The notes: generated from the sequence alone by a model not told the origin. A stretch of 64,000 nt of DNA from an uncultured Campylobacter sp. (GCF_938002845.1 NZ_CALKZP010000037.1:1-64000), one strand, 5' to 3'. Positions 1-9,814 are shown, counted from the stretch's first letter. Numbers and translations are program-made.

Positions 1-160
1 CGCTGGAGCTACTGTCGGAGTGTGTGTTGGCGTAGGTTTTTAAAACGTCCGCTATCTCGCGCTCTACGGGCTCATAAGCAAGCCCGGAAGCGGTATAGTC
101 AAAATAGTGCACGCCAGGTTTTAGGATGATATTTTTTCGAATTTCGTCTAAGCTTAGCAT
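1..160 (-). CDS. Aminotransferase class V-fold PLP enzyme, N-terminal part only
   Basis: The minus strand from position 160 reads an open frame to the left edge, so only the first 53 residues are visible and the 3' part lies outside the window. The start MLSLDEIRKNI is followed by HYFDYTASGLAYEPVE and then a Thr/Ser-rich stretch. This is the usual beginning of class V (cysteine desulfurase/NifS-fold) aminotransferases, where the YxDxxAxG segment lies ahead of the PLP site. Substrate and pathway cannot be told from this fragment, because the PLP lysine and active-site loop are missing. Confidence 0.6.
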   Translation of the reverse strand, partial: MLSLDEIRKNIILKPGVHYFDYTASGLAYEPVEREIADVLKTYANTHSDSSSS

Positions 161-316
161 TTGCGGCCTTTAAAATTTAAGTGATTAATTATAGTGAAAT
201 TTGGATTAATTTAAGGCTTTGCGGCCTGGCAGGAAGAAATTTTAATGAGAATTTAGAAAAGCTTTGCCCACTATATCACTTAATTTCTGATGCTATATAG
301 TTTTACTCCTTCAAAT

Positions 317-1774
317 TTATTGATTACTATCTAGTTTTTTAGCCGCTTCTTGTCTTAGAATTTCGGCATAATCTTTTATATCTATTTTCTCGCCGTCATG
401 TAGAATTTTCACTTTCGCTTCCTCTAGCATTTCCTCAAAATTTAAATATTTAAAAAATGTCTCAATATCGAATGCCTCAGTACTATTTTTATCTTTTAGG
501 CTGCTTTTTTGCAAAATCTCTTCATCGCTCAGCCCATTGCCGCAAAGAGCTTTATATCTATCGATTTTCATATTATAGAAATTTAATATTTTAATATCCG
601 GTTCTAGCTTAGTACATTTTTTATCGTTTGGCATATAACCGAAAAATTTTATAAAATCTTTTTCTTTCCAGTATCTATCGGTTCCTTTTTCCCTCTCTTC
701 GTTATGTTTTACCGACCATCTACCCCGAAGAGCCCAATCGTATGATTCTAAAATCTTCTCTCCATAGCAATAATCATTCATATGGTTTATGTAAGACTCC
801 TTCTCTTTTATAGACATGGCTGTATTATTCAGACAATTGTTGCGGGCTACAATAAAGTCATCTTTATCAGGCAAGCCATCTATATTATGTTTTATTAATA
901 ATTCTAATTTATCTTTATACATCATATCCCGCGGAAGAAAAGTATAAATAGATCTTTTAAATATTTCTTTTCGCTGAAATGGAATGCTGCTATTACTTAA
1001 ATAATACAAAGGACCTTCATATGCTTTCGGTTTCATACCTTTTTGTAGCATCATATCGGCAATTTCTATAAGGTTACTATATATTGCATAGTTTAATGGA
1101 TAAACAGGATCTTTTGAGTGATCGTGATTGATTAGACACTCGGTACGTAATTTTATATCTATATTGTTGCCAACTATGATTTCGGTATCGTCAGAATATC
1201 TAGGGCAAACTATATAGCCCTGCACCATTTTGACTTCTTCAAATTTAACGCCGTTATCCAAAAGCAGTCTTACCGTTTTAGTAGCATTATTTTCTATCGC
1301 ATAAGCCATAGCGGATAGCTTGTATTCGTCTTTTTTATGTATATCCGCACCTAGCTTTATAAGCTCTTGAGTGGTATTTGTATCGTCCCAAAAGCTAGAA
1401 TACATCACGGGTGTTACCCCTCCATGCATAGTATGCTCGACGGTTAGATTGTTATCTTTCATAAATTTTAAAATTTTATTAGTTTGCTTGCTTTTTAAAA
1501 GCCTTTTTAGCTCTACGTCTATGGCGGGTTCTTTAAATACGTTTTTCGGGTTTGAATTGTAATCTATATCCCAGTAGCGAAACGCAAAGCTATCGACCTC
1601 TTCTTGAGTTACGTATTTGCTAAGACCGGGCACTTTTGAGACATTAGTATCTGAAGTAACGGTAAAATTAGTTCGTTTACGCTCCGTAAGACCTGATCTT
1701 TCGGCTAGCAGATACAGCGCGCATACGACCACCACGCAGATAGCGTAAATAAACCGAAGTTTAAAGCTTTTCAA
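317..1774 (-). CDS. Ankyrin-repeat protein with N-terminal membrane anchor
   Basis: A 485-residue protein. Residues about 8-25 form one hydrophobic segment after a basic MKSFKLR start, so it is probably an inner-membrane anchored or secreted protein. Residues about 95-180 contain two or three ankyrin-type units (GGVTPVMYSSFWD, LIKLGADIHKKDEYKLSAMAYAI, LLLDNGVKF) with the typical G-A-D loop, and a further repeat-like segment is near residue 235. The remaining C-terminal half is charged and rich in Lys, Asp and Glu, with no recognised enzyme motif. The gene stands alone: the flanking gene upstream is 390 bp away. Ankyrin proteins of this kind often act in protein binding, sometimes as immunity proteins of secreted toxins. 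That role is only a possibility here. Confidence 0.6.
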   Translation of the reverse strand: MKSFKLRFIYAICVVVVCALYLLAERSGLTERKRTNFTVTSDTNVSKVPGLSKYVTQEEVDSFAFRYWDIDYNSNPKNVFKEPAIDVELKRLLKSKQTNKILKFMKDNNLTVEHTMHGGVTPVMYSSFWDDTNTTQELIKLGADIHKKDEYKLSAMAYAIENNATKTVRLLLDNGVKFEEVKMVQGYIVCPRYSDDTEIIVGNNIDIKLRTECLINHDHSKDPVYPLNYAIYSNLIEIADMMLQKGMKPKAYEGPLYYLSNSSIPFQRKEIFKRSIYTFLPRDMMYKDKLELLIKHNIDGLPDKDDFIVARNNCLNNTAMSIKEKESYINHMNDYCYGEKILESYDWALRGRWSVKHNEEREKGTDRYWKEKDFIKFFGYMPNDKKCTKLEPDIKILNFYNMKIDRYKALCGNGLSDEEILQKSSLKDKNSTEAFDIETFFKYLNFEEMLEEAKVKILHDGEKIDIKDYAEILRQEAAKKLDSNQ

Positions 1775-2164
1775 AATTTCCCCTTAGAATTTTGCCCGCG
1801 ACTATACCCAATCAGTACTTAATAAAATATAAATACTATATAGGCGAAATAGGCAAAGCTAGCTGAGAAATGTGGTTAAGCCGGGTTTGAATGATGAAAT
1901 CTTTCGAGTAAATTTGGCGAACGAATATCGTCATAGACCATATTTGCGTAATCGTATCCCTATTTGCACGCTACGCTAGGCTCTATATCCGAGGCTCGTT
2001 CGCCATAAATTTACCGCAACATCTTTGCGCAAGCTCTTCTTGAAAGCGCAAACCCGAAAATCATTGTCGTGCTAATAAGCGGCGAGCCGCTGCATATCAC
2101 AAAAATCGCTATTTTGCGGATTTGTTCTCAAGCTGCTCGCGCGGCCATAAAGTGCGCTTCGCGC
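1775..2164. other. Intergenic region, no gene seen
   Basis: This 390-bp stretch between the ankyrin gene and the small gene at 2165 has no frame with a start, a ribosome-binding site and plausible composition. The part next to the ankyrin gene (1790-1860) is AT-rich and would hold its promoter. The rest is mixed sequence with short inverted words but no clear terminator. Confidence 0.5.
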
Positions 2165-2353
2165 CTATTTGCCGATAAAATTTTTCTGCAGCCACTCCAT
2201 CGCTTTTTCTTCGCTTTCAAATCTGCCGCTTTTGGCTACCTGAAACTGCCCCTCATAGAAGCGAATTCTAATACCGTCCTGGACGCTATCTACCTTGATG
2301 CGCGTGATCCTGTCTTTGTTTAGATAGGTTCGGTCGTTTAGTTTTACAAACAT
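2165..2353 (-). CDS. Small conserved hypothetical protein at the end of the fdhD operon
   Basis: A 62-residue protein (MFVKLNDRTYLN start). A strong ribosome-binding site AAAGGAG lies 7 bases before the ATG. It looks like a compact alpha/beta or beta-rich domain: alternating hydrophobic residues (RITRIKVD, GIRIRFYEG) followed by a helix ending in MEWLQKNFIGK. It has no membrane segment and no cysteines. It starts 17 bp after the ModE-like regulator ends, so it is probably transcribed with fdhD. A link to formate dehydrogenase or molybdenum handling is suggested only by position. Confidence 0.6.
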   Translation of the reverse strand: MFVKLNDRTYLNKDRITRIKVDSVQDGIRIRFYEGQFQVAKSGRFESEEKAMEWLQKNFIGK

Positions 2354-2370
2354 CGTTCTCTCCTTTAAAT

Positions 2371-3162
2371 TTAATGGTTTTTATCTGCCGCTTTACTTGC
2401 ATCTTTCTCGCCCTCTTTTTTCAAAAACAGCTCCTTAAAGCGCTCGTTTGCGTAGTGTTCTATATCGCTTTGCAGCTGCTTATACGCGGCGATCAGTTCA
2501 TACGCGCGCGCATTTAACGTCGTGCCTGCGGCATTGCCGCCGCCTTGTTTGGTGCTAAAGAGCTCCTCTTGCAGATTTTTTTGTAAAATTTGCAGATGGC
2601 TCCAGCATTTTTTGTAGTTCATCCCCAAAACCTCGGCGGCTTTAGAGATGGAGCCCGTCTGAGCGATCACGTCTAGCACTTCGGTTTTGCCCTTGCCGAA
2701 AATGAGCTCGCCCTGCGCATTTTCGATCCAAGTTTTTGTTTTTACCCTCATTCTTTTGCCTTTCTTCTCTTTAAAGCAGCCCAGCTGGCAATATTTCACG
2801 TCTATGCCGTGCTCCTTAAGCGTAGAGCGCACCGTATCGAATCCTACTCCGCCGCTAGCTACGGCGCGGGCGTCGCGGCAAAAAATCCGCCTTTTCTCAT
2901 CCAAAAACGGATTTAGTTTCTGCAGAGCCTTTATGCTGCCTCCGCTACATTGCAGCTTGCCGAACTGTCCGAGTTCGCAGCGATCTATCCGTATCCCTTC
3001 GCGTGCCGCGAGATCTCCTACGACGCTCGCGTCCACGCCTAATTTAGCAGCAATCTTAAACGCCGCGCCGCAATCGAGCTTGCCGCTCGGATTTAATAAA
3101 TTTAAAATCAGCCTTTTGATCTCGCTTGCTTTTTTATCGTCTATTTTGATATCTATCTCCAT
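2371..3162 (-). CDS. ModE-type winged-helix regulator with extra N-terminal domain
   Basis: A 263-residue protein. Residues about 138-215 match the DNA-binding domain of ModE/LysR-type molybdate regulators: TKTWIENAQGELIFGKGKTEVLDVIAQTG, then the helix-turn-helix SISKAAEVLGMNYKKCW and a GGGNAAGTTLNARA wing. The usual C-terminal molbindin (molybdate-sensing) domains are absent. Instead the first 135 residues carry two similar segments, each with a Cys-containing GQFGK or GCFKE turn (around residues 60-75 and 120-130), which look like a duplicated small domain. The gene lies 9 bp downstream of fdhD and ahead of a small gene. The likely role is control of molybdoenzyme (formate dehydrogenase) expression; this is inference. 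Confidence 0.65.
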   Translation of the reverse strand: MEIDIKIDDKKASEIKRLILNLLNPSGKLDCGAAFKIAAKLGVDASVVGDLAAREGIRIDRCELGQFGKLQCSGGSIKALQKLNPFLDEKRRIFCRDARAVASGGVGFDTVRSTLKEHGIDVKYCQLGCFKEKKGKRMRVKTKTWIENAQGELIFGKGKTEVLDVIAQTGSISKAAEVLGMNYKKCWSHLQILQKNLQEELFSTKQGGGNAAGTTLNARAYELIAAYKQLQSDIEHYANERFKELFLKKEGEKDASKAADKNH

Positions 3163-3171
3163 GCCGCCCTC

Positions 3172-3954
3172 TTAACTCAAAATTCTCTCTTCGCCGCTAT
3201 AAATGTTTAAATTTTCGCCGCGCGCGAAGCCGCAAAGGGTAAGATCAAATTTACGCGCGATTACGACGCCGAGGCTCGTAGGAGCCGTGCGCGAAACAAG
3301 CGCGCTAATACCGCTCATCACGGCTTTGGCGACCATTTCGGAGCTTAGCCTACCGCTTACCAAAAGAAGCGAGCCCTGCGTATCGCGCCCCGCCAAGACC
3401 GCCTTGCCGACCGATTTATCGATGGTATTGTGCTGGGCGATATCCTCGCCGATAAAATACTCGCCGCCCGCAGTAAAGAGCTTTGCGGTGTGCACGCAGC
3501 CGGTCATCTCGTAAAGCTCGCACTGCGTGTAAAACTCGCTCATCAAATTTAAAATTTCACTCTTATGAAATTTAGCGTCCGAGCGGACTTTGCGAGCCGC
3601 CATCGCCTCAGGATCGATATTTGCCGTAGAGCTGCGCCCGCAGCCGCTGATGATGACTTTTTCGGTATCGAAGCTATTTAGCCGCTTTTCGTTTATCTCG
3701 CCGCAAACATTCACGCTAAGCCCGTCAGGCGCGAGCTCTATGCTCTTTATGCGACTTGCGTCCGAGATCAAATTTTCGCTCAGCAAATAGCCTACCGCAA
3801 GCGCCTTCTGATCGCTCGGAGTCGCCATCAGCGCGCCGAAACGCTTGCCGTTTAGTAAAATTTCAAGCTTGATCTCGCGCACTAAGATATCGCTTACGAT
3901 CCTTCTTTCATCGCCTTTAAATTTAACTATCTCCGCCCTATAAATCGGCTCCAT
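3172..3954 (-). CDS. fdhD: Formate dehydrogenase accessory sulfurtransferase FdhD
   Basis: A 260-residue protein of the FdhD family, which moves sulfur from IscS to the molybdenum cofactor so that formate dehydrogenase becomes active. Visible family marks are the N-terminal LVREIKLEILLNGKRFGALMATPSDQ, the ISGCGRSS loop near residue 100, and TGCVHTAKLF plus GEDIAQHNTIDKSVGKA in the second half. The loop keeps the first cysteine of the E. coli GCGVCG motif, but the second position is Ser. AAGGAAGG precedes the ATG. It is placed 284 bp downstream of the formate dehydrogenase gene on the same strand, which fits its job. Confidence 0.9.
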   Translation of the reverse strand: MEPIYRAEIVKFKGDERRIVSDILVREIKLEILLNGKRFGALMATPSDQKALAVGYLLSENLISDASRIKSIELAPDGLSVNVCGEINEKRLNSFDTEKVIISGCGRSSTANIDPEAMAARKVRSDAKFHKSEILNLMSEFYTQCELYEMTGCVHTAKLFTAGGEYFIGEDIAQHNTIDKSVGKAVLAGRDTQGSLLLVSGRLSSEMVAKAVMSGISALVSRTAPTSLGVVIARKFDLTLCGFARGENLNIYSGEERILS

Positions 3955-4238
3955 AGACCTTCCTTATTTAAATTTGCTCGTATCGTAGTGAAATTTTGCT
4001 TAAATAGCCTTAATTCGCCGAAGTTAAAGCCGTCGTAACGAAGCGGCGTGCGTAAATTTAAATCGCTCGCATTTTTGAATTTAAAAAATCGCGTGGAAAA
4101 TTCCACGAGCCGCTCGCACCGTGCGCGCAAGCGGCTATGAAGCGCCCGCGAAAATGAAATTTAATTAAATTTAGCCACTACCTGCAGCCGCGATTAAATT
4201 TCATCCTTGCAAAGCAGGCGCAGAGCTTGCCGCCCAAA

Positions 4239-6491
4239 CTACTTATGCACCGGCGATAGATAAGGTTTTTCAGAGTGCATCGACATCTCGTTTTGCCTTC
4301 TGAACTCGATAAACTCGCTCTCGCTAAGCTTTCTGATATTTGCGATCGTCATCTTTAGCGGCGGGATACCCGATAGCGGATCTAGATCGCCCGCATGCAC
4401 GAGCTCGTTGCCGTCAGCCTCGCTGTAATGGAAGGTCGTAAATATCGTGCCCTCTTTCAGATCCGGATTTATACGAAGCTTCGCAGCGATCTGACCGCGC
4501 TTATTTTTAACAAGCGCGTAGCAGCCTTCGGTAAGCTCGCGTTCGCGTGCGATGTCCGGGCTTACCTCGATGAGCGCGCCTTCTGCGCCCGCGCCGTACT
4601 CTAGCGCGCGACACTCTCTCGTCATCGTGCCCGTATGGTAGTGATAAACCTTACGCCCGGTCGTAAATAAGCACGGATAAATTTCATCCGGTATTTCGCT
4701 AAGCGCGCCGCTTCCCACCGGATAATCATCAGGGATTTTCATCTTGGCTCTGAAATCCGCCTCCGCTTTAGCGCGCTCCTCTTTATCATCCACGTAAAGC
4801 ACCGGCACCATTCTAAATTTACCATCAGGCAGCATCGATTTATGATCTGCATAAAGCACCGGTGTGCCCGGATGATCTTCATCAGGACATGGCCAGCTGA
4901 TGCCGCCTAGCTTATCTAGCCTATAGTAGCTAATACCGCCGAAAAATTTAGGCATTAATGCACGCACTTCGTTCCAAATTTCTTCCGCACTTAAAAAATC
5001 AAACCCTTCAAGTCCCATTCTTTGCGCGATATTGCAAACTACCTTCCAATCAGGCTCTACGCCAGGAGCCGGCTCGCTTGCCTTGCGCGTGCGCTGGACG
5101 CGACGGGAAGTGTTTAAAAAGGTGCCATCCTTCTCGCCCCAGCCGGCAGCAGGTAGTACGACATCGGCTTTCTGTGCGCTCTCGGTAAAGAAAAGATCCT
5201 GCACGATAAAGCAATCCAGATGGTGCGTTGCATGCACAAAGTGTTCCGTCCAAGGATCGCTCATTACGGGATTTTCACCGTAAACGTAGAGCAGCTTCAG
5301 CTCACCGCTATCCATCTTATCGGGAGCAATCGTAAGCTTAAAGCCTGGAGTTGGATTTAGCTCGAAGTGCCATACTCTGCGCGCCTGCTCCTGAGCGTAA
5401 GCGGAATTTACCGCGCCTGCCGGGATGACGTTAGGCAGCGCGCCCATGTCGCATGCGCCCTGGACGTTGTTTTGACCGCGCAAAGGATTTACGCCTGCGC
5501 CTCGTTTGCCTAAATTCCCCGTCAAAATAGCTAAATTTGAAAGCGAAAAGACGTTTGAGGTGCCGTCGCTAAACTGTGTGATACCCATCGTGTAGCAGAT
5601 CGCCGCTGCGCCTGCTTTAGCATACATTCTAGCAGCTTCGATTACGAGCTCTTTTTTCACGCCCGTCTCGCGCTCAAATCGCTCAGGCGTAAAGTCCTTA
5701 ACCGCTTCTTTTAGATACTCGTAGCCGTGAGCGTAGTTTTTGATAAACTCGTCATCTTGCAGATTTTCAGCAATGATAACATTCATAATGGTATTTAGCG
5801 TCTTAATGTTCGCGCCCACCGGGATTTGCAGATAGATATCGGCTTTTTTCGCCATATCTGTGCGCTTCGGATCTACGACGATCATCTTGGCGCCGCGCTG
5901 AAGCCCGCGCTGCATCTGCATAGCGATGATCGGGTGACACTCGCTTGTGTTTGTGCCGATGAGTAAAAATACGTCCGTATCGGTAGCGAATTCTACCAAA
6001 TCATTCGTCATCGTTCCGTTTCCTAGCGTGTTGGCAAGACCTGCCACTGTAGGAGCGTGTCAAAGACGGGCGCAGTGATCGACGTTATTGCTACCCTGAG
6101 CGCGGAAAAATTTCTGAAAAACGTAGTTGTCTTCGTTATTTGAGCGCGCCGAGCTAAAACCCATTATTGAGCTTGGGCCATATTTAGCGACGGTCTCTTT
6201 AAATTTAGACGCTACAAAATCGTAAGCCTCTTCAAAGCTTACCTCCTCAAGCTTACCGCTTCTATCAAATACTCCGTTTTTTTTACGGATCATAGGTTTG
6301 GCAAGGCGTTTTGGGGAGTTTACAAACTCCCAGCCGAACATCCCTTTTAAGCATAGCTCGCCGTCATTTACGTGGTGGGCCTGCGTAGGGCGCGCGTTTA
6401 CGATCCTGCCGTCTTTTACGATAAGATCGATACCACAGCCGGTGCCGCAGTAAGGACAAGTCGTTTTGACAATCTTTTCTCTGGACTGCAT
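4239..6491 (-). CDS. fdhF: Selenocysteine-containing formate dehydrogenase catalytic subunit (FdhF-type)
   Basis: Two adjacent frames form one gene if the in-frame TGA at 6060-6062 is read as selenocysteine. The result is 750 residues with Sec at position 144 in the context HCARL-U-HAPTVAG, the catalytic Sec context of formate dehydrogenases. Residues 11-50 hold the [4Fe-4S] motif (CPYCGTGCG, then GELCLKG). The molybdopterin domains follow (GTNTSECHP, GNLGKRGAGVNPLRGQNNVQG), and the C-terminal dinucleotide-binding domain includes RKVYHYHTGTMTR. There is no twin-arginine signal, so a cytoplasmic location is expected; the length fits FDH-H-like enzymes (about 715). ATG at 6491 was chosen because AAAGGAA lies just before it; another ATG at 6521 has no such site. 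No iron-sulfur or cytochrome subunit lies beside it. Confidence 0.9.
6024..6062 (-). promoter_or_regulatory. Bacterial SECIS element after the UGA codon
   Basis: Directly after the TGA (6062-6060, minus strand) the message can fold. At 6046-6032 it reads TGGCA-GGTCT-TGCCA, a perfect 5-bp stem with a GGUCU apical loop. The E. coli fdhF SECIS also has a GGUCU loop, at a similar distance (about 15-20 nt) from the UGA, where SelB binds. The spacing here is 13 nt from UGA to the apical stem. This supports selenocysteine insertion rather than a broken gene. Confidence 0.88.
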
Positions 6492-7027
6492 AATATTCCT
6501 TTCAAGAATTTTGGTTTGCACGGCTATTATACTTTCTAGATTATAAAAGAATTTTTAAATTAGTGAATTTTTTTAAGCAAAATTTAAGTAATATGCAAAT
6601 ATCGCATATTAAATTGAATAGTTAAATTTTACGTTTTTACTTCGGTAATGGCGGCGTTTTAGCGTAAAATTTATCGTTTATCGCAAAAGACGCTTTTTAA
6701 GCTAACTTTTATAATTTTAATAGAATTTTGAAATTATATTACGCTCCGTTTTATTTCAAAGCACAATTAAATTTTTATGAAATTTTAATGCTAATTTATC
6801 GGTATAATATATTAATTTAATTAAATGAAAATATATATTAAAATTTATCAAAAACTCGTTGTCCTGATAAAATTTAAGCCACTAAATTTAAAATTTATAA
6901 AATTACTATTTTATATCTGAAATTCATTGCAGAAAAAACCTTGATTTTAATCTAGACTAAGCCGTTTTTTTATGCTATTATCCAAAACGTTAATAGAAAT
7001 TTACATTCTAAACGAAAGGTTAATCTC
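6492..7027. other. Divergent control region between fdhF and napA
   Basis: A 536-bp, very AT-rich stretch with no open frame, lying between the minus-strand formate dehydrogenase gene and the plus-strand nap operon. It must hold the promoters of both. The fdhF side has a clear TATAAT. On the napA side AAAGG precedes the ATG at 7028, but no convincing -10/-35 pair was found. It contains several long AAATTT/TTAATTAAAT words and is a likely place for regulator binding. Confidence 0.6.
6526..6531 (-). promoter_or_regulatory. Putative -10 box of the fdhF promoter
   Basis: The minus strand shows TATAAT here, 35 bp before the fdhF start codon, which would give a short leader of about 28 nt. The -35 region is not conserved, as is common for Campylobacter sigma-70 promoters. 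Inference from the motif and position only. Confidence 0.45.
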
Positions 7028-9811
7028 ATGGATAGACGAGACTTTATAAAAAGCTCTGCGGCAGCGGCTGCCTGTAGCGTTGCGGGTATCAGCTTGCCTA
7101 GCAGTCTTAGTGCTGCGGACGAAGCCGAAAAAGGCTGGCGCTGGGACAAGGCGGCCTGTCGCTTCTGCGGCACCGGCTGTGGCATCATGGTAGCTACCAA
7201 AGACGGCAAGATCGTAGCGGTCAAAGGCGATCCGTTAGCGCCCGTAAATCGCGGTCTAAACTGCATCAAAGGCTATTTCAACGCCAAGATCATGTACGGC
7301 GCCGATCGCATTACCAAGCCTCTTTTACGCGTAAATGCAAAGGGAGAATTCGACAAAAAGGGAAAATTTATCGAGATCAGCTGGCAAAGAGCGTTCGACG
7401 AAATGGAGAAGCATTTTAGGCGAGCCTATAACGAAGGCGGTCCCGAGGGCTTTGCCGTACTTGGCAGCGGTCAATACACGATCCCGGAAGGCTACGCCGC
7501 AGCAAAGCTAGTAAAGGCGGGCTTTCGCTCTAATAATCTCGATCCCAATGCTCGCCAGTGCATGGCTAGCGCCGTCGTAGGCTTTATGCAAACCTTCGGT
7601 ATCGACGAGCCTGCGGGCGTTTTCGACGATATCGAGCTAACCGATACCATCATCGCCTGGGGCGCGAATATGGCTGAGATGCACCCGATTCTTTGGTCTC
7701 GCGTCTCCGACCACAAGCTTCGCAACCCGGATCGCGTAAAAGTTATAAATCTCTCGACCTACTCTAGCCGTACCTCAAACATCGCCGATATTGAAATTAT
7801 ATTCCGTCCAAATACCGATTTGGCGATATGGAACTACATAGCAAGGGAGATCGTCTACAATCACCCGGATATGATAGATGAGAAATTTATTAAAGAGCAC
7901 TGCGTATTCGCTACCGGTCCAGTAGATATCGGCTACGGCCTACGAGAAGATATAAATCATAAAAAATACCGCAAAACCGAGCTTGATACAGCAGCTAAGC
8001 AAAAATCCAAAATTTTAAGCAAATCCGAGGGCGTTACGTTAGCATATCTGGGTATGAAAGAGGGCGACGTACTCGAAAACAAACACTCTGACAAATCGGA
8101 TGCTCACTGGCTCATAAGCTTCGAAGAATTTAAAAAAGCGCTGGAGCCTTACACGTTAGAATTTGTAGCACCTTTAGCTAAGGGTGACGAAAGTGAGGAT
8201 TTAGAGGCGTTTAAGACCAAGCTAAAGCAGCTGGCAGATTTTTATATAGAAAAAGATCGCAAAGTAGTAAGCTTTTGGACGATGGGCTTTAATCAGCACT
8301 CAAGAGGAACTTGGGTCAATGAGCAAAGCTACATGGTGCATTTCCTTCTTGGCAAGCAAGCTAAGCCCGGCTGCGGAGCGTTTTCGCTTACCGGTCAGCC
8401 TAGCGCTTGCGGCACAGCTAGAGAGGTGGGCACGTTTTCTCACCGCCTACCTGCCGATATGGTCGTGGCAAATCCCGTTCACAGAAAGGTTTCCGAAAAA
8501 ATTTGGAAGCTTCCAGAGAACACGATAAACCCAAAACCGGGCGCACACTACGTGCAGGCTCTGCGCAATCTCGAAGACGGCAAGATAAAATGGCTATGGG
8601 TGCAGGTAAATAACCCATGGCAGCAGATCGCCAACGCAAATCACTGGATCGCAGCGGCGCGCGAGATGGATAACTTCATCGTAGTAAGCGAGCCATATCC
8701 GGGGCTAAGCGCGAAGGTAGCCGATCTAATCCTACCAACCGCAATGATCTACGAAAAATGGGGCGCATACGGCAATGCCGAGCGCAGAACGCAGTGGTGG
8801 AGACAGCAGGTCCTTCCTGTGGGCGACGCGATGAGCGATACGTGGCAGATGCTAGAGTTTTCCAAGCGCTTCAAACTCAAGGATTTCTGGGGCGAGGTTA
8901 AAGTAAATGATAAGCTTACGCTTCCAAACGTATTAGATAAAATTTCAGAATTCGGCTATACGCCAGATACTACACTATTTGAAGTGCTCTTTGCAAACAA
9001 AGACGCTCAGGCTTTCGCGGCAAAAGATCTGATTATGGCAAGCTTCGATAACTCCGAAGTAAACGGCGACTCTCGTGGCGTAATCGGCAGCGACGGCAAA
9101 GAATTTAAAGGATATGGCTTTTTTATCCAAAAATATCTTTGGGAGGAGTACCGAAAATTCGGCACCGGTCACGGACACGACCTAGCCGATTTCGATACCT
9201 ATCACCGAGTGCGCGGTCTTAGGTGGCCGGTCGTAGACGGCAAAGAAACGCTTTGGCGCTTTAACGCCCAATACGATCCTTATGCTAAAAAAGCGGCTCC
9301 TGATAGCGACTTTGCCTTTTATGGCAACGCCAAAGCGGCGCTTCCTAGCGGCAATCTGAAATCTGCTACTTCAGGCGAAGAGAAAACAAGCCTTGCCAAT
9401 AAAGCTAAAATTTTCTTCCGTCCATATATGGATCCTGTAGAAGTGCCAAGCGAGGAATATCCTTTCTGGCTATGTACGGGTCGCGTGCTGGAACACTGGC
9501 ATACGGGCACTATGACTATGCGCGTGCCGGAGCTTTATCGCGCCGTACCGGAAGCAAGATGCTATATGAGCGAAGCCGACGGCGCCAAAATCGGCGTACA
9601 ACAAAACGAAATCGTCTGGATCGAGTCGCGCCGCGGCAAGGTAAAAGCGCGCGTGGACTTCCACGGACGTAATATTCCGCCGAAAGGGCTTATTTTCGTG
9701 CCGTTTTTTGACGAGAAGGTTTATATCAACCGCGTCACGCTCGATCATACCTGTCCGCTTTCAAAAGAGACCGACTACAAAAAATGCGCGGTTAAAATTT
9801 ACAAGGCATAA
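7028..9811 (+). CDS. napA: Periplasmic nitrate reductase catalytic subunit NapA
   Basis: A 927-residue molybdoenzyme that reduces nitrate to nitrite in the periplasm. The start MDRRDFIKSSAAAAA is a twin-arginine signal, with cleavage expected near residue 30. A [4Fe-4S] motif follows (CRFCGTGCGIMV, then GLNCIKGYF). The Mo-ligand cysteine lies in ARQCMASAVVGF near residue 178. The QHSRGTWVN and KPGCGAFSLTGQPSACG segments and the C-terminal RVLEHWHTGTMTMRVPEL are typical of NapA. Length matches Campylobacter NapA (about 925). It is the first gene of the napAGHBLD operon, 3 bp ahead of napG. Confidence 0.97.
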   Translation: MDRRDFIKSSAAAAACSVAGISLPSSLSAADEAEKGWRWDKAACRFCGTGCGIMVATKDGKIVAVKGDPLAPVNRGLNCIKGYFNAKIMYGADRITKPLLRVNAKGEFDKKGKFIEISWQRAFDEMEKHFRRAYNEGGPEGFAVLGSGQYTIPEGYAAAKLVKAGFRSNNLDPNARQCMASAVVGFMQTFGIDEPAGVFDDIELTDTIIAWGANMAEMHPILWSRVSDHKLRNPDRVKVINLSTYSSRTSNIADIEIIFRPNTDLAIWNYIAREIVYNHPDMIDEKFIKEHCVFATGPVDIGYGLREDINHKKYRKTELDTAAKQKSKILSKSEGVTLAYLGMKEGDVLENKHSDKSDAHWLISFEEFKKALEPYTLEFVAPLAKGDESEDLEAFKTKLKQLADFYIEKDRKVVSFWTMGFNQHSRGTWVNEQSYMVHFLLGKQAKPGCGAFSLTGQPSACGTAREVGTFSHRLPADMVVANPVHRKVSEKIWKLPENTINPKPGAHYVQALRNLEDGKIKWLWVQVNNPWQQIANANHWIAAAREMDNFIVVSEPYPGLSAKVADLILPTAMIYEKWGAYGNAERRTQWWRQQVLPVGDAMSDTWQMLEFSKRFKLKDFWGEVKVNDKLTLPNVLDKISEFGYTPDTTLFEVLFANKDAQAFAAKDLIMASFDNSEVNGDSRGVIGSDGKEFKGYGFFIQKYLWEEYRKFGTGHGHDLADFDTYHRVRGLRWPVVDGKETLWRFNAQYDPYAKKAAPDSDFAFYGNAKAALPSGNLKSATSGEEKTSLANKAKIFFRPYMDPVEVPSEEYPFWLCTGRVLEHWHTGTMTMRVPELYRAVPEARCYMSEADGAKIGVQQNEIVWIESRRGKVKARVDFHGRNIPPKGLIFVPFFDEKVYINRVTLDHTCPLSKETDYKKCAVKIYKA

Positions 9812-9814
9812 ATT

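Noticed and set aside
3927..4130. Small gene between fdhF and fdhD
   Set aside because: The frame has no ribosome-binding site, overlaps the start of fdhD and has composition typical of spacer DNA.
4239..6521. Two separate genes or a frameshifted pseudogene for formate dehydrogenase
   Set aside because: The stop is an in-frame TGA in the selenocysteine context followed by a SECIS hairpin, so it is one selenoprotein gene.
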